Part shown: positions 35,132 to 46,302 of the stretch, piece after piece | How positions within the stretch are numbered: position 1 is the first letter of the stretch | Layout: each line of letters starts with the position of its first letter | Source of the DNA: Warburgia ugandensis | Lineage: Eukaryota > Streptophyta > Magnoliopsida > Canellales > Canellaceae | Direction: 5' to 3' | DNA: 64,000 bases | NCBI GenBank assembly: GCA_035236585.1 | Contig: CP141128.1 | Coordinates: 23,775,618 to 23,839,617, forward strand | The notes under the pieces: generated by a model | Seen by the model: only the letters and a program-made list of their open reading frames with translations | Databases searched by the model: none | Told to the model about the DNA's origin: nothing | Made by a program: the position numbers and the translations under genes

Positions 35132-37492
35132 TGTGACGACCTGGGTTTTCAGATGCATTTTTAAATGCAAAAACTAATCCCTAAGGCAGGATCGATCCTT
35201 ATTTGAAAATGTTTTAGAAAAAAAAAAAAAAAAAAACTATGCAATGCAGTGAAAAAATCTTTTATTTTAAATTCATTTTGAAAGCCCCAAGTGTTGTTTT
35301 CTTTCAAGATGGACAAGGAAATTTTGAAAAATAAAGAAAAATCATAATTATTTCCTAGGTCTATCTAGTCACAGCTCATAGCCCAACTATAATAATTACA
35401 GGTACATGTCCAAAAGGTAGATCATATACTTACCTTTATACTTGTCTTCTCTTCATTCTCTTGAGCATAGTACAAATATTTTCTTATGCTTTTTCTAATA
35501 CTATGTGGAGCTAATCTGTAAAAATAATATATTAGGATGAGTATTCCTCATACTCAGTAGGTGATCTGATACTACTATTTTGAAAACATGACATACAGCA
35601 TGTATAAATTCAAGGAGCTTTCCATGTAAAGAATCAATAATTCCTTTTATGTAAACATGCATAAAATGTAAGCCCATTTATGCATTTTCAGCCATGGGAT
35701 TATTTTCTGAAATCTAGTATTCAACGATATTGATATGACTTAAATCATAAAGTAGAAATCAATAGATCCAAGTAATAAGATCACAACAAACACATCAAAT
35801 CAACAAGTCAAATATAATAATCTTGAAACTCTTAAAATAGTCATCTTTCAAAGCAGATGCTGGCATCACTACAAGTATTATGCACATGAGTCTCTCGGCG
35901 AACACATCACGCCAACTGGTCACGAGTACTTGTATACGACCATCTCAATGCTATATGCATATCAATAACACTAAATCATAGGGTCACTATGCTCATGATC
36001 AGCACATAGCTAGAATCGTGTGTCTCTGGTAGCTAGAGACCAGTCCACCATAGCCTCCACGGCGATTATGGATACATCCTCAAAAAGGGTGTCGTGAACA
36101 CCTCCAGTGGTCATCCTTGTTTACCATAGCAGTCGAGGAAGGGACAATGCCATTTTGGCAGCGATACCATCCACTTTTCGCTGTAGAGGCAGGGAGGCCA
36201 ACCCCGTACATAAACAACCTCTCAACATAACACCCACCAGGCTCAATAGCCCAAAAAACATATATAGATAATCCAAATCTTAATCATCGTAAATCAAGCA
36301 ATTTATGCAATGGGGTTCAAAACATGCGAGCAATGCATATAAATGCGCATATATTTGGAATCTCAATCATCACAACTCATGCAATTTATGCAATTAGTTC
36401 CAAAACATGTATGCAGTGCTTATATAAAGACTATTTACCAAATATGCAAGCAATTGCATGCAAGATCATAAGGAAAATCTGCATACTCATTAGGAGAATA
36501 TCATATCACAAAAATCATACTAAACACGATCATTAGAAAATGCATTTGAAAACTTAGCAGTATCAGACTACCTACCTTGATGTCCCTTGGATTGTGTTTC
36601 TCTTCAATTTGAGCTTTAGATCACCTTTGTGAAGTCCTGGCTATTATTTGGAAATAAAAATCAAAATATTATTTCCTATTTTATAGATCAACAGCTAGAA
36701 TATTATAGGTTATAGATCTCTGATTTGTGAGTTTCTAATGGTTGCTTTATGTAATTTAGGGTTGATCTTGGACTAATGATGTCTTAAGACATCTAATAGA
36801 TCAATTAATGGGATTTGATCATCTTTGATCTTGCTGATCTATGAGATTGCTATGGTTTTTAAGCTATAATAATGTAAAATAGTCCTTTGATCCTAACTTT
36901 TATGGTATCATTAGGTCCGCGTCATCAATGCGAGTGCAACAGTTCTTTCGGATCATCAATCAGAGTTATATAGCCTCCTTAATTGCATTTTTAGTATCAT
37001 GAATCCATGGACAAACCAGATTCGTCCATACCAGGCCCGTGCGTCATGGTTCCCAAGATGCGTCTGCATCCCGGTCAAACCGAGACTATGTTTGCATGCA
37101 TGCACATGCCTGAACAATGCGCTACGGCACATGTCCTGGATAGTATCGAGTGGATGCTAGCATCACTATAAGTATCATGCACATGAGTCTCTCGGCAAAC
37201 ACATCATGCCAACTGGTGACGAGTACTCATATACGACCATCTCAATGCTATATACATATCACTAATACTTAAATCATAGGGTCACTATGCTCACGATCAG
37301 CACAGAGCTAGAATTGTGTGTCTCTGGCAGCTAGCGACCAGTCCACCATAGCCTCCAAGGCGATTATGGATATGTCCTCAAAAAGGGTGTCATGAACACC
37401 TCTAGTGATCATCCTTGTTTACCATAACAGTCGAGGAAGGGACAATGCCATTTTGGCAATGATACCATCCAGTTTTTGCGGTAGAGGCTGGG
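35132..37492 (-). mobile_element. LTR C, minus strand, left part
   Basis: The LTR end reads ...CCAGGTCGTCACA (complement from 35132), abutting satellite (TAGAC at 35127-35131 is the likely left TSD). It is related to LTRs A and B: the GGCAGGATCGATCC region, the small hairpin core at 36148-36160, and the GATCTCTGATTTGTG segment at about 36715. The segment 35856-37152 is directly repeated from 37153 on. The second copy is interrupted at 37493 by the Tekay element and continues at 47409. The LTR start (its U3) is not reached in the window because the right side dissolves into the 433-bp array. Confidence 0.8.
35856..37152 (-). repeat. 1.3-kb LTR segment, first copy of a tandem duplication
   Basis: Aligns with 37153-37492 plus 47409 to about 48340. 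Copy 1 runs from GATGCTGGCATCAC to the GAACAATGCGCTAC region, with about 30 unmatched bases (37123-37152) before copy 2 begins with GATGCTAGCATCAC. It contains a single copy of the segment that forms the 433-bp satellite, including the 16-bp palindrome at 36778-36793. Confidence 0.8.
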
Positions 37493-39081
37493 TGTAACAT
37501 TTACTAATTAATAGATTAGGAAATTTTGATTTTTCAAAATAAAGAAAAAATAAAAATAAAACAAAACAAAAAAAGAAGCATATAAGGTAAGGAAGAGAGA
37601 GAGAGAGTGCTCAAAACGCACTCTCCTCCCTCTCAAATCCTCTCTGCTTCACGTGGATAGTCACGCACCATGGTGAAGGATTTCTCCACCCTTGAAAAGT
37701 CGGGAACGAGGTAGGATCACTCCACCCTTCTCTTTGCATTAAATTTTAAGGCTTATTCACTTGTAAACGGCGAAAAACGACGTGAACATGTAGTTTTTGT
37801 AAAAATTCATGCTTTACTATTTTTCACAAAAAAATTTGATGAGACGGTGTCAGATTAAGATTTGGACCATTCATATTGATTACGATGAGGAGAGGAAAGG
37901 ACCCATGAAATTTCATGACGATTGGACGGCTAGGGATGCTAGAAAACCCAAAAAACTGTATTATGGGAGTTTTTGAAAACAAGACAAAAATCATGAAAAA
38001 ATGATAGATTTAGGTGGGATTTGTGAAAATGGAGGGTGGAAATGGAATGTACTTGAAAAACTGGAGTCAGAGGTGTAAAAATCGTAAAAAAAGGAGCACC
38101 TGGGGTCGCCGGTGATGGCTAACTAGTCTGATCATCGTCTCCGGCAACAGCGACTAGAACGGAAAGAAATTGCGTGGATGAGGGAGTACCATGTTGTGCA
38201 GCTAGAACGAGTAGCGCTTTGAACACTCGCCACGCACTGTTTCCGTCCCCCGTGCCAGAGCACATCCATAGACACGTGAGCTAAAGCGCACCACGTGGTG
38301 CGGCTAGAACGCGCGACAGACGGCACTCCGAACACGCGCCACGCACTGTTTCCATCCCACATGCGCAGAGCGCGTCCACAGACGCGCAAGCTAATGCATG
38401 CCAGTTTTACATGTGCACGCGCATCCACAGACTGGCGCCACAAGGCGTGTAGACGGCACGGGCTGCACGTGCACAAGCCCATTTTCTGGATTTTTTGTAT
38501 TTTTGACCCTTTATTCCTTTGAAACGTGATTATAGGAGCTACAAAGGTCCAAATCACGATCCGAAAGAGGCGTTGTGATCGTCTCAATAAGGCAGACCTA
38601 GATTTAAGACAAAAATCTAGTTTGGAGTAACTTTTTAATAGCAAAACTACTAAATGCTATTAGATGATTCAGATCAAGCTGATCAATAGATGATCGGGCT
38701 TTAGATTTTGGTTATATGCCTTAACCATGACATGATTTATGGCATGACAGGTACATCAGGGCATATACCTTGATATCGTTTATACGTTTTTTGGGATAGT
38801 GCAATACCAAGGTAGGTGATTTCATTCACAAATTTTCCATGATTCTCAAATAATGATTTGAGTTTTTGAGGCATGAGATTTATGTCTTACCATATGCATG
38901 AGATTGATTTCAACATGTAGGTCCTCATGTGCGTGCTATCTTTCGGGTGGCTATTGCATGCACTATTTTTGATATCTTTCGTGATATTCACTTAATTGTT
39001 GGTCTTCTTGACATGTGGGAGTCACTCTGACTTGATATTTGAGACTATTGATCCTGTGGTAGGATGCATTTCTTCACCCCA

Positions 39082-39255
39082 TGAGTGCCTGAGTGCCCGT
39101 GAGGGTGAAAGGGTGAAAGTGGGCATGCAACGCGACTTTTCGTGAGTGCCTGAGTGCCGTGAGGGTGAAAGCGTGAAAGTGAAAGTGGTACACGTCATTC
39201 TTGTGAGTGCCTGAGTGCCGTGAGGGTGCAAGGGTGAAAGTGGATGGTACAGAGA
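39082..39255 (+). repeat. 61-bp minisatellite, 3 units, 5' LTR
   Basis: Units start at 39082, 39143 and 39204 with TGAGTGCCTGAGTGCC. Each contains doubled GGGTGAAA heptamer-like motifs. The 3' LTR has four units, so the copy number changed after insertion. Confidence 0.9.
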
Positions 39256-39534
39256 GCTGACCCCACATTGCCGTGAGTGTACGTGAGACACTCATAGGGC
39301 TTGACTGTGTATGATGTTTGATACTTTTGACATGCATTCATGTGTTTCTAGATTTTCTTAGATTGTGCATGTCCTGATATCATGATTGATGATATCTTAT
39401 GTATTTCATGGACTTGGTAAGTCCTTCATCGTGTGATTTAAGGCTTTATATTATGTTTGATCATTTTGTGATCTTTATGCCTTGTGCCATGTGCTTTATT
39501 TTTATTGAGTTACTTTGAATGTACATCACCTGCA

Positions 39535-39578
39535 CAAGCATGGCTTGCTGAGGCATTGCTTTGTTTTGCAATGCCTCA
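39535..39578 (+). promoter_or_regulatory. Conserved LTR cis module, Tekay 5' LTR
   Basis: CAAGCATGGCTTGCTGAG (39535-39552) overlaps an 11-bp perfect stem: TGAGGCATTGC (39549-39559), an 8-nt loop, and GCAATGCCTCA (39568-39578). The CAAGC-ATG-GCTTG part can itself form a small hairpin. The flank motif matches the LARD-like LTRs almost base for base, while the stem arms are different yet fully complementary. Confidence 0.65.
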
Positions 39579-40100
39579 GAATTAGAGCACGACAGTCAAA
39601 AAGGGAAGAAGGTGGACTAGAGTGGAGCTGGACGGGGGCTTGAGGACAGATACTATTAGATACAGAAACAGAGTGGTGTACTTTTGTTGGACTGGTATTG
39701 GCTTTTTGGCATTCTACTTAGTCGTTGTATATATTGATAGATTAGACCTATAGCACTGTATAGTGTTCACATGCTTATATATGGATGACGTGGTTATCTT
39801 GGACAGACCCTGGAGCTTTGGAACTTTCACTATCATGTATCTTTACAGTTGCAAAATTTTCATCATGGTTTTAATTTGTGAGCATGATCAAAATGTTTAC
39901 TTTTGGTTCTATTCTTCAGTGTGGTTTTGAGGTAAAATGACAACTCGGGGTTTTCTTAAATGGTATTTTCTTAATGTTGTGAAAAGTTTTAAATCATGAA
40001 TTTTAAGTTATGGGATCCCATCTATTTTCTATCAATAAATTATATTACTATTTTTGTATAAATATGGGAAATAGTTTGTTAAAACCTAGGGTGTCACAGT

Positions 40101-40113
40101 TTAGTATCAGAGC
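40101..40113 (+). other. Primer-binding site of the Tekay element
   Basis: TTAGTATCAGAGC, two bases after the LTR end. It differs from TGGTATCAGAGC at its first bases, so pairing with initiator-Met tRNA is weakened. Confidence 0.75.
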
Positions 40114-40229
40114 CCAGGCGTATTCCATCATCACCACTTAAGTGTCTAATTAGCATGATAACCAATTTGTTGTTGGCTTAGACTGAAGGAGGAGAAATGT
40201 TTATATCATGGGTTATGTGTTGTTAACAG

Positions 40230-41420
40230 ATGGCTCCTCGACAAAGGATTAAGTCTACCCCCGCTCCACCAGTTGCCACCCCTATCACCCCTGCCACTAC
40301 ACCAGAGCAAGGGGGGCAGGAGGCAGACATTGCAGCTCGCATAGTTGAGAGCCTCTTACAACATCTTACAGAGCATATTTTGAGGTAGGTTAGAGTAGAG
40401 GTTCAGGCCTTGCACCCTGTCCACCTAGCAGCGACTGCAGCAGTCCCAGAGGACTCAACAGCACAGTCGTCCCATGTAGCATCGTTGGCACCCACACAAG
40501 TAGTTGCAGAGGGAGGATCCTCGAGCATGCGTGTTCCACTAGCTAAGTAGCTCGAGAGGTTTCTAAGGATGGTTCCTAGCTTCCATGGGTAAGGAGAGCC
40601 AGCAGTAGTAGAGAGATGGCTGTTTGAGGTAGAGAAGGCCTTTACGGGGATGGAGATTGCACCTGACGATCAGGTTAGATTGGCTTCATACTTATTGGTC
40701 GAAGAAGCCGGGTTTTTATGGAAGACCCAGTAGCAGATACGTCCCCCATCTTCAGCGCCATTATCCTGGCAGGATTTTTGGAGGATATTTGATGCGCAAT
40801 ATTTCCCTCATCATACTCTACACGCCATGAAGAGGGAGTTCTCCGCATTGACATAAGGGAGCCTTACGGTTCAACAGTACTTGACCCAATTTACTAGGCC
40901 ACACAGATTTGCAGCTACCCCTTTTGCCTCAAAGCAGGAGGTAGCAAATAGATTCATCGACGGGTTGGTGCCACAGTTGAGGCATGAAGTACTGATAGCA
41001 TAACCGACTACTATGATGCAAGCGGCAAATAGGGCTTCAATGCTTGAGAGGGATTCGTGACGTAGTAGAGGAGAGTTGAGTCAGCCCTTCAAGGGCAAGA
41101 GGCCCTTCACATCCACACCTTCTCAGGGGGACATGATTCGCGGTACCCTCCTAAACAGAGGAGAGATCAAGATCGAAGAGTGTGCCCTTGTTGTAAGGGC
41201 CAACACGTGGGGCAAGTGTGCCCAGGATAGGGCTGTCAGCATCAAGGCCCACAGCAGCCCCATCAGTATCAGCAGCAGCAGCGATAGCAGCCTTTTCGGC
41301 CGAGCGAGCCATTTAGGTGTTATGCCTGTGGCGAGATGGGGCACATGATTAGACAGTGCCCGAGAGGTTTGGGAGATGACCACCGAGGACTGATGCCACT
41401 GCGGAGGCAGCGCCGCGCAG
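40230..41420 (+). pseudogene. gag: gag (capsid/nucleocapsid), broken
   Basis: Gag forms the virus-like particle and binds the element RNA. The start ATG at 40230 follows the PBS by about 115 bp and opens MAPRQRIKS. The retrotransposon-gag domain is readable from about 40540 to 41050 (RWLFEVEKAF, then QYFPHH, then LTVQQYL). Seven in-frame stops break it: TAG at 40386, 40548 and 40731, TAA at 40590, 40854 and 41001, and TGA at 41058. The nucleocapsid lies in another frame: a perfect CCHC knuckle CYACGEMGHMIRQC at 41318-41359, and a damaged one at 41183-41221 whose spacing is one residue short. A further frame change occurs at about 41360-41420. Most stops look like C-to-T changes of Gln or Arg codons. 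Confidence 0.9.
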
Positions 41421-41870
41421 TCAGGGCCGCGTATTTGCCATCACTTCAGGGCAGGCACATGCCTCAAACCAAGTGGTGGAAGGTACTTTTCTGGTAGCTG
41501 ATAGACATGCCAGAGTTCTTTTTGAAATGGGTTCTACCCACTCATTTATTGCATGTACATTTGCATCATGCCTTGACTTGCCTACGAGCAAGCTAGCATT
41601 CGGGTTAGATGTGTCGATGCCATCAAGAGAGACAGTGGAGGCTACTGAGTACCTTAAGAGGGTATCAGTGGAGATATCAGGTATAAGGATGAATGCCTAC
41701 CTTATTTTATTATACATGATGGATTTTGATGTCATCTTGGGGATGGATTGGTTAACGATGTTTTGGGTTACTATAGACTACCGCAAGAAGCAGATTATGT
41801 GTAGTGTACCAAGTCGACTAGTGGTTGTAGTCCAGGGCAGGAGGAGTGATAGTGGCCCTTGTATTATTTC
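41421..41870 (+). pseudogene. Aspartic protease domain, active site lost
   Basis: The retropepsin-type protease would cut the Gag-Pol polyprotein in the particle. The segment is open over this stretch and continues to the TAG at 42127. The flap/C-terminal signature VILGMDWL is intact (about 41733). The catalytic motif, normally DTG, reads EMG at 41524-41532 (GAA ATG GGT, context LFEMGSTHSF). The essential Asp has become Glu and the Thr has become Met, so no dimeric protease activity is expected. The reading frame is +1 relative to gag. Confidence 0.88.
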
Positions 41871-42903
41871 CACCATGAGTGCAGATCGATGTTATGCTCG
41901 AGGTTGTCAAGTGTTTTTGGCTTGCATCACAACGGCTGACAGGGGGCAGCCACGGATTGAGGAGATTGACGTAGTACGAGATTTTGCTTATATATTTCCA
42001 GATGAGCTGTCAGGACTACCTCCACCTAGGGAGATTGATTTTACCATAGACTTGGTGCCGAGTACACCGCCTATATCTAAGGCTTCTTATAGGATGGCCC
42101 TTGCAGAGTTGAGAGAGCTCCAAGTGTAGTTGCAGGAACTTCTGGATAAGGGTTTCATCAGGCCAAGTGGGTCTCCTTGGGGAGCACCAATCCTCTTCAT
42201 TAAGAAGAAGGATGGATCATTGAGGCTATGCATAGACTACTGGTTTGATCAGTTGCAGTCGGCGCAGGTGTTCTCTAAGATCGACCTACGCTCAGGCTAT
42301 CACCAGTTGAGGATTAGGGAGGAGGATATCCCTAAGACGGCATTCAGGAGTCGATACGGCCATTATGAGCTTTTGGTGATGCCTTTTGGGCTAACGAATG
42401 AACCGACAGTGTTCATGGATTTGATGAACAGGGTATTCTAAGCTTATTTGGATAAGTTCGTGATTGTCTTTATGGATGATATCCTGATCTATTCTCCTAA
42501 CCATAGGGCCCACATGGAGCATCTTCGCATTGTGTTGGACACACTTCGCCGTCATCGCTTGTATACGAAGCTCAGTAAGTGTGAATTTTGGTTAGGACAT
42601 GTGCAGTTTTTGGGGCACGTGGTGTCCAAGTATGGTGTGGCCATAGATCCAGCTAAGGTAGAGGCAATTTTGCTTTGGGAGAGGCCTACGATGGTGACAG
42701 AGGTTCGTAGTTTCCTTGGTTTAGCTGGTTACTATCGGCGATTCATTGAGGGGTTCTCGAAGATTGCCTTGCCCATGACCACTTTGACTAGGAAGGACAC
42801 CAGGTTTGTTTGGATTGATGCTTGTGAGGAGAGCTTTCAGGAGCTCAAGCGGAGGTTGACTTCTGCACAGTACTTACCCTACCTTCAGGATCAGGTGGTT
42901 ACG
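41871..42903 (+). pseudogene. Reverse transcriptase domain, stops and in-frame deletion
   Basis: RT copies the element RNA into DNA. The conserved lead-in FPDELSGLPPPREIDF is at about 41995. Catalytic blocks are present: [12 protein letters not shown] with its Asp at 42283-42285, PFGLTN at about 42388, and FMDD with Asp-Asp at 42475-42480. Between CIDY (42229-42240) and FDQLQ (42244) only one residue stands where the family has about 20, an in-frame loss of some 19 codons in the fingers region. Premature stops are TAG 42127 and TAA 42439. The C-terminal connection ([12 protein letters not shown]) is intact. The frame is lost near 42890-42905. Confidence 0.92.
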
Positions 42904-43260
42904 TAATGTTTTGTGATGCATCAGGCAGAGGTCTAGAAGTGGTGCTGATGTAGCATGAGAAGGTCATCGCTTATGTGTCGAGACAGTTGAAGATGCACGA
43001 GGTGAATTATTCGACACATGATCTGGAGTTGGCCGCAGTGGTGTTTGCATTGAAGTCCTGGAGACACTATTTATATGGCAAGAATTTTGAGGTATACACT
43101 GACCACAAGAGCCTCAAGTATTTCTTCACTCTGAGCAATCTGAACATGAGGCAGAGGAGATGGATGGAGTACCTCAAGGACTTCGACTTTACAATATAGT
43201 ACCACTCAAGGAAAGCTAACGTCGTAACTGATGCCCTGAGTAGGAAGTCAAGAGTGATGC
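42903..43260 (+). pseudogene. RNase H domain, broken by stops
   Basis: RNase H degrades the RNA strand during reverse transcription. It reads in a new frame from 42903. FCDAS (Asp at 42915-42917), [10 protein letters not shown] and [12 protein letters not shown] supply the usual acidic active-site residues, and KANVVTDALSRK ends the domain. TAG stops are at 42951 (in LMxH, normally Gln) and 43197. The frame then continues without a shift into integrase. Confidence 0.9.
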
Positions 43261-44390
43261 TTGCTAACCTCTTGACTCGATCCAGGTTTCTTGATAGGAT
43301 CCTTCAGGCACAGGTGAGTGATGCTGAGACACAAAACATGGCCGATAAGGCCAACTTTTCTAGAGGGCTCGATGGAAGTGTGAGGTATAGGGGCAGATTG
43401 GTAGTACCTGTAGATGATCAGTTGAGACATGACTTGCTACAGGAGGCGCACCGGTCCCCATATTCTATTCATCCCGGAGGTACGAAGATGTACCAGGACC
43501 TTAGATGACACTTTTGGTGGAATGGGATGAAGAGGGATATTGGTGAGTGCGTAGCACGATGCTTGATCTGTTAGCAGGTCAAGGCGGAGCATCAGCGACC
43601 AGCTGGGTTATTGCAGGCTTTAAATCTTCCAGAGTGGAAGTGGGACCACCTCACTATGGATTTTATAGTGGGTTTACTGAGGACGGCCAGTGGGCATGAC
43701 ATGATATGGGTCATAGTTGACAGATTGACAAAGTTAGCCCATTTCCTCCCTATTAGACAGGCTCAGACTGTGGATAGCTTGGCGAAGCTATACGTCAGGG
43801 AGATTGTGAGCCTTCATGGAGTACCATTGACGATTATGTCAGATCGAGACACACAGTTTACCTCAAAGTACGAGCAGAGTGTATAGGAGGCTCTGGGGTC
43901 GAGGTTGAGATTCAATGCGGCTTTCTACCACTAGACTAATGGCTAGACTAAGAGGACCATCCAGTTGAGGGCTTGTGTCATGGATTGGAGAGGTAGTTGG
44001 GATGAGCATTTGCCACTCACGGAGTTTGTGTATAATAATAACTATCATACAAGCATTGGCATGGCGCCTTATGAGGCACTGTATGGTAGACCATGTAGGT
44101 CTCCTTTGTGTTGGAGTGACGTAGGAGAAAGACAGATCATGAGGTCAGAGTTGGTTGAGCAGTGTGCAGAGAAAGTTTGACTCATTTGGAAAAGATTGCT
44201 TGTAGCTCACAACCACCAGAAGAGCTATGTCGATAGGAGACGGAAGGACTTGGAGTTTGAGGTCGGAGAGCATGTATTTTTGAGAGTTTCCCCTATGAAG
44301 GGGGTGATGAAATTTGGCGTAAAGGGGAAACTCAGTCCCAGGTACATAGGTCCTTTTGAGATCTTGCGCAGAGTCGGACCAGTCGCATAC
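43261..44390 (+). pseudogene. Integrase, catalytic Glu replaced
   Basis: Integrase inserts the cDNA into the genome. The N-terminal HHCC zinc site is readable (HRSPYSIH at about 43452, CVARCLIC at about 43550). In the core the first Asp is at 43659 (TMDFI) and the second at 43842 (SDRDTQF). Exactly 35 residues later the position of the catalytic Glu (43950-43952) is AAG, Lys, and the nearby TDG has become TNG. Stops are TGA 43506, TAG 43572, TAG 43884, TAG 43932, TAG 43944 and TGA 44178. About five codons are missing at 43964/43965 relative to the family. The GPFEILRRVGPVAY module closes the C-terminal domain. Confidence 0.92.
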
Positions 44391-44681
44391 TAGTTAGCCC
44401 TACCCTCACAGCTTGCTGGAGTACATGACATTTTTCATATCTCTGTGTTGAGGAAGTACATACCGAACCCATGCCACGTGCTAGAGCAGATACCATAGTA
44501 GGTACGGCCTGACTTGACATTCAAGGAGTGCCCCACACAGATCTTGGATAGCAAGATCCAGGAGTTGAGGACTAAGACCATTCTCCTAGTCAAAGTCCTC
44601 TAGCAGCATCACTCGGCACAAGAGGCTACTTGGGAGTTGGAGGATGAGATGAGGCATACCCACCCAAAGCTCTTCTCGTAA
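44391..44681 (+). pseudogene. Integrase tail with chromodomain, broken
   Basis: After the TAG at 44391 the frame continues through VHDIFHISVLRKY to a chromodomain-like end (ILDSKIQELRTK, then EATWELEDEM, and a final TAA at 44679). In chromoviruses this domain steers integration, often to heterochromatin. TAG stops are at 44496, 44499 and 44601; the last falls where the domain normally has an aromatic Trp (TGG to TAG), a residue of the methyl-lysine-binding type. This tail is the basis for calling the element a Tekay-type chromovirus. Confidence 0.82.
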
Positions 44682-44717
44682 GGTATGCATATTTTAAATT
44701 TCAAGGATGAAATTTCC

Positions 44718-44733
44718 TATAAGGTGGGTAGGA
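44718..44733 (+). other. Polypurine tract of the Tekay element
   Basis: The GGATGAAATTTCC stretch (44705-44717) is followed by a purine-rich run ending AAGGTGGGTAGGA directly before the 3' LTR. This is the expected plus-strand primer site, with two T interruptions in the tract. Confidence 0.7.
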
Positions 44734-44824
44734 TGTAACATTTACTAATTAATAGATTAGGAAATTTTGATTTTTTGAAATAAAGAAAAATAAAATAAAA
44801 CGAAAAATGAAGCATATAAGGTAA

Positions 44825-44828
<4 letters not shown>

Positions 44829-44885
<57 letters not shown>
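44829..44885 (+). repeat. (GA)28 microsatellite, 3' LTR
   Basis: 57 bp of GA repeats, against 13 bp at the matching site of the 5' LTR (37595-37607). This shows expansion or contraction since insertion. Confidence 0.95.
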
Positions 44886-44887
<2 letters not shown>

Positions 44888-46302
44888 CTCAAAACGCATT
44901 CTCCTCCCTCTCAAATCCTCTCTGCTTCACGTGGACAGTCACGCACCATGGTGAAGGATTTCTCCACCCTTGAAAAGTTGGGAACGAGGTAGGATCACTC
45001 CACCCTTCTCTTTGCGTTAAATTTTAAGGCTTATTCACTTGTAAACGGCGAAAAACGACGTGAACATGTAGTTTTTGTAAAAATTCATGCTTTACTATTT
45101 TTCACAAAAAAATTTGATGAGACGGTGTTAGATTAAGATTTGGACCATTCATATTGATTATGATGAGGAGAGGAAAGGACCCATGAAATTTTGTGATGAT
45201 CGGACGACTAGGGACGCCGAAAAACCCAAAAAATCGTATTATGGAAGTTTTTGAAAACAAGACAAAAATCATGAAAAAATGATAGATTTAGGTGAGATTT
45301 GTGAAAATAGAGGGTGGAAATGGAATGTACATGAACAATTGGACTCAAAGGTGTAAAAATCAGAAAAAAAAAAAAAAAAAAAATAGAGCACTTGGGTCGC
45401 CAGCGACAGCAAACCAGTCCGGTCGTCGTCTCCGGCAACGGTGACCAGAACGGAAAGAAATTGCATGGACAAGGGAGTGCCATGTAGCGCAACGAGTGCA
45501 CGCCACGCGGTGCAGCTAGAACACCCCACGCGTGAGATGCGCAGCTCTTTGAACACGCGCCACGCACTGTTTCCATCCCCCACACGCAAAGCGCATCCAC
45601 AAACGCGCGAGCTAACGTGCGCTGGTTTTAGATGCGCGCACGCATCCACAGACATGTGCCACACGCGCGTGCAAACGACACTCGCCGTACGTGCGCGGGC
45701 CCATTTTCTGGATTTTTTGGTATTTTTGACCCTTTATTCATTTGAAACATGATTATAGGAGCTATAGAGGTCCAAATCACGATCCGAAAGAGGCACTGTG
45801 ATCGTCTCAAAAAGGCGAACCTAGATTTAAAACAAAAATCTAGTTTGGAGTAACTCTTTAATAGCAAAACTACTAAATGCTATTAGATGATTCAGATCAA
45901 GCTGATTAATAGATGATCAGGCTTTAGATTTTGGTTATATGCATTAACCATGACATGATTTATGGCATGACAGGTACATTAGGGTATACACCTTGATATC
46001 GTTTACACATTTGTTGGGATAGTGCGATACCGAGGTAAGTGATTTCTTTCACAAATTTTTCATGATTCTCAAATGATTATTTGAGTTTTTGAGGCATGAG
46101 ATTTATGCCTTACCATATCCATGAGATTGATTTCAGCATGTAGTTCCTTATGTGTGTGCTATCTTTTGGGTGGTTATTGCATGCACTGTTTTTTATATCT
46201 TTCATGATAGTCACTTGATTGTTGGTCTTCTTGACATGTGGGAGTCGCTCTGACTTGATATTTGAGACTTGATCCTGTGGTAGGATGCATTTCTTCACCC
46301 CA

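Larger units (their letters stand above)
37493..40098 (+). repeat. 5' LTR of the Tekay element
   Basis: 2606 bp from TGTAACATTTAC to GGGTGTCACA. It carries a short GA run (37595-37607), a three-unit ~61-bp minisatellite (39082-39255), the stem-loop module (39535-39578), and an ATGACAACTCGGGGTTTTC motif near 39938 that is also seen in the other LTR families. A GCATATAAGG sequence near 37578 could be a TATA box, but this is weak. Open frames on the minus strand at 38132-38644 and 39022-39337 are LTR readings and not genes. Confidence 0.95.

Noticed and set aside
38132..39337. Minus-strand frames with His/Thr/Phe-rich repeats (39022-39337, repeated at 46110-46646)
   Set aside because: They are antisense readings of the 61-bp minisatellite in the Tekay LTRs. 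The unit number differs between the LTRs, and the frames are not kept.
41183..41221. First gag zinc knuckle as a functional CCHC
   Set aside because: Reads CPCCKGQHVGQVC, one residue short between the second Cys and His. Only the second knuckle at 41318-41359 has correct spacing.
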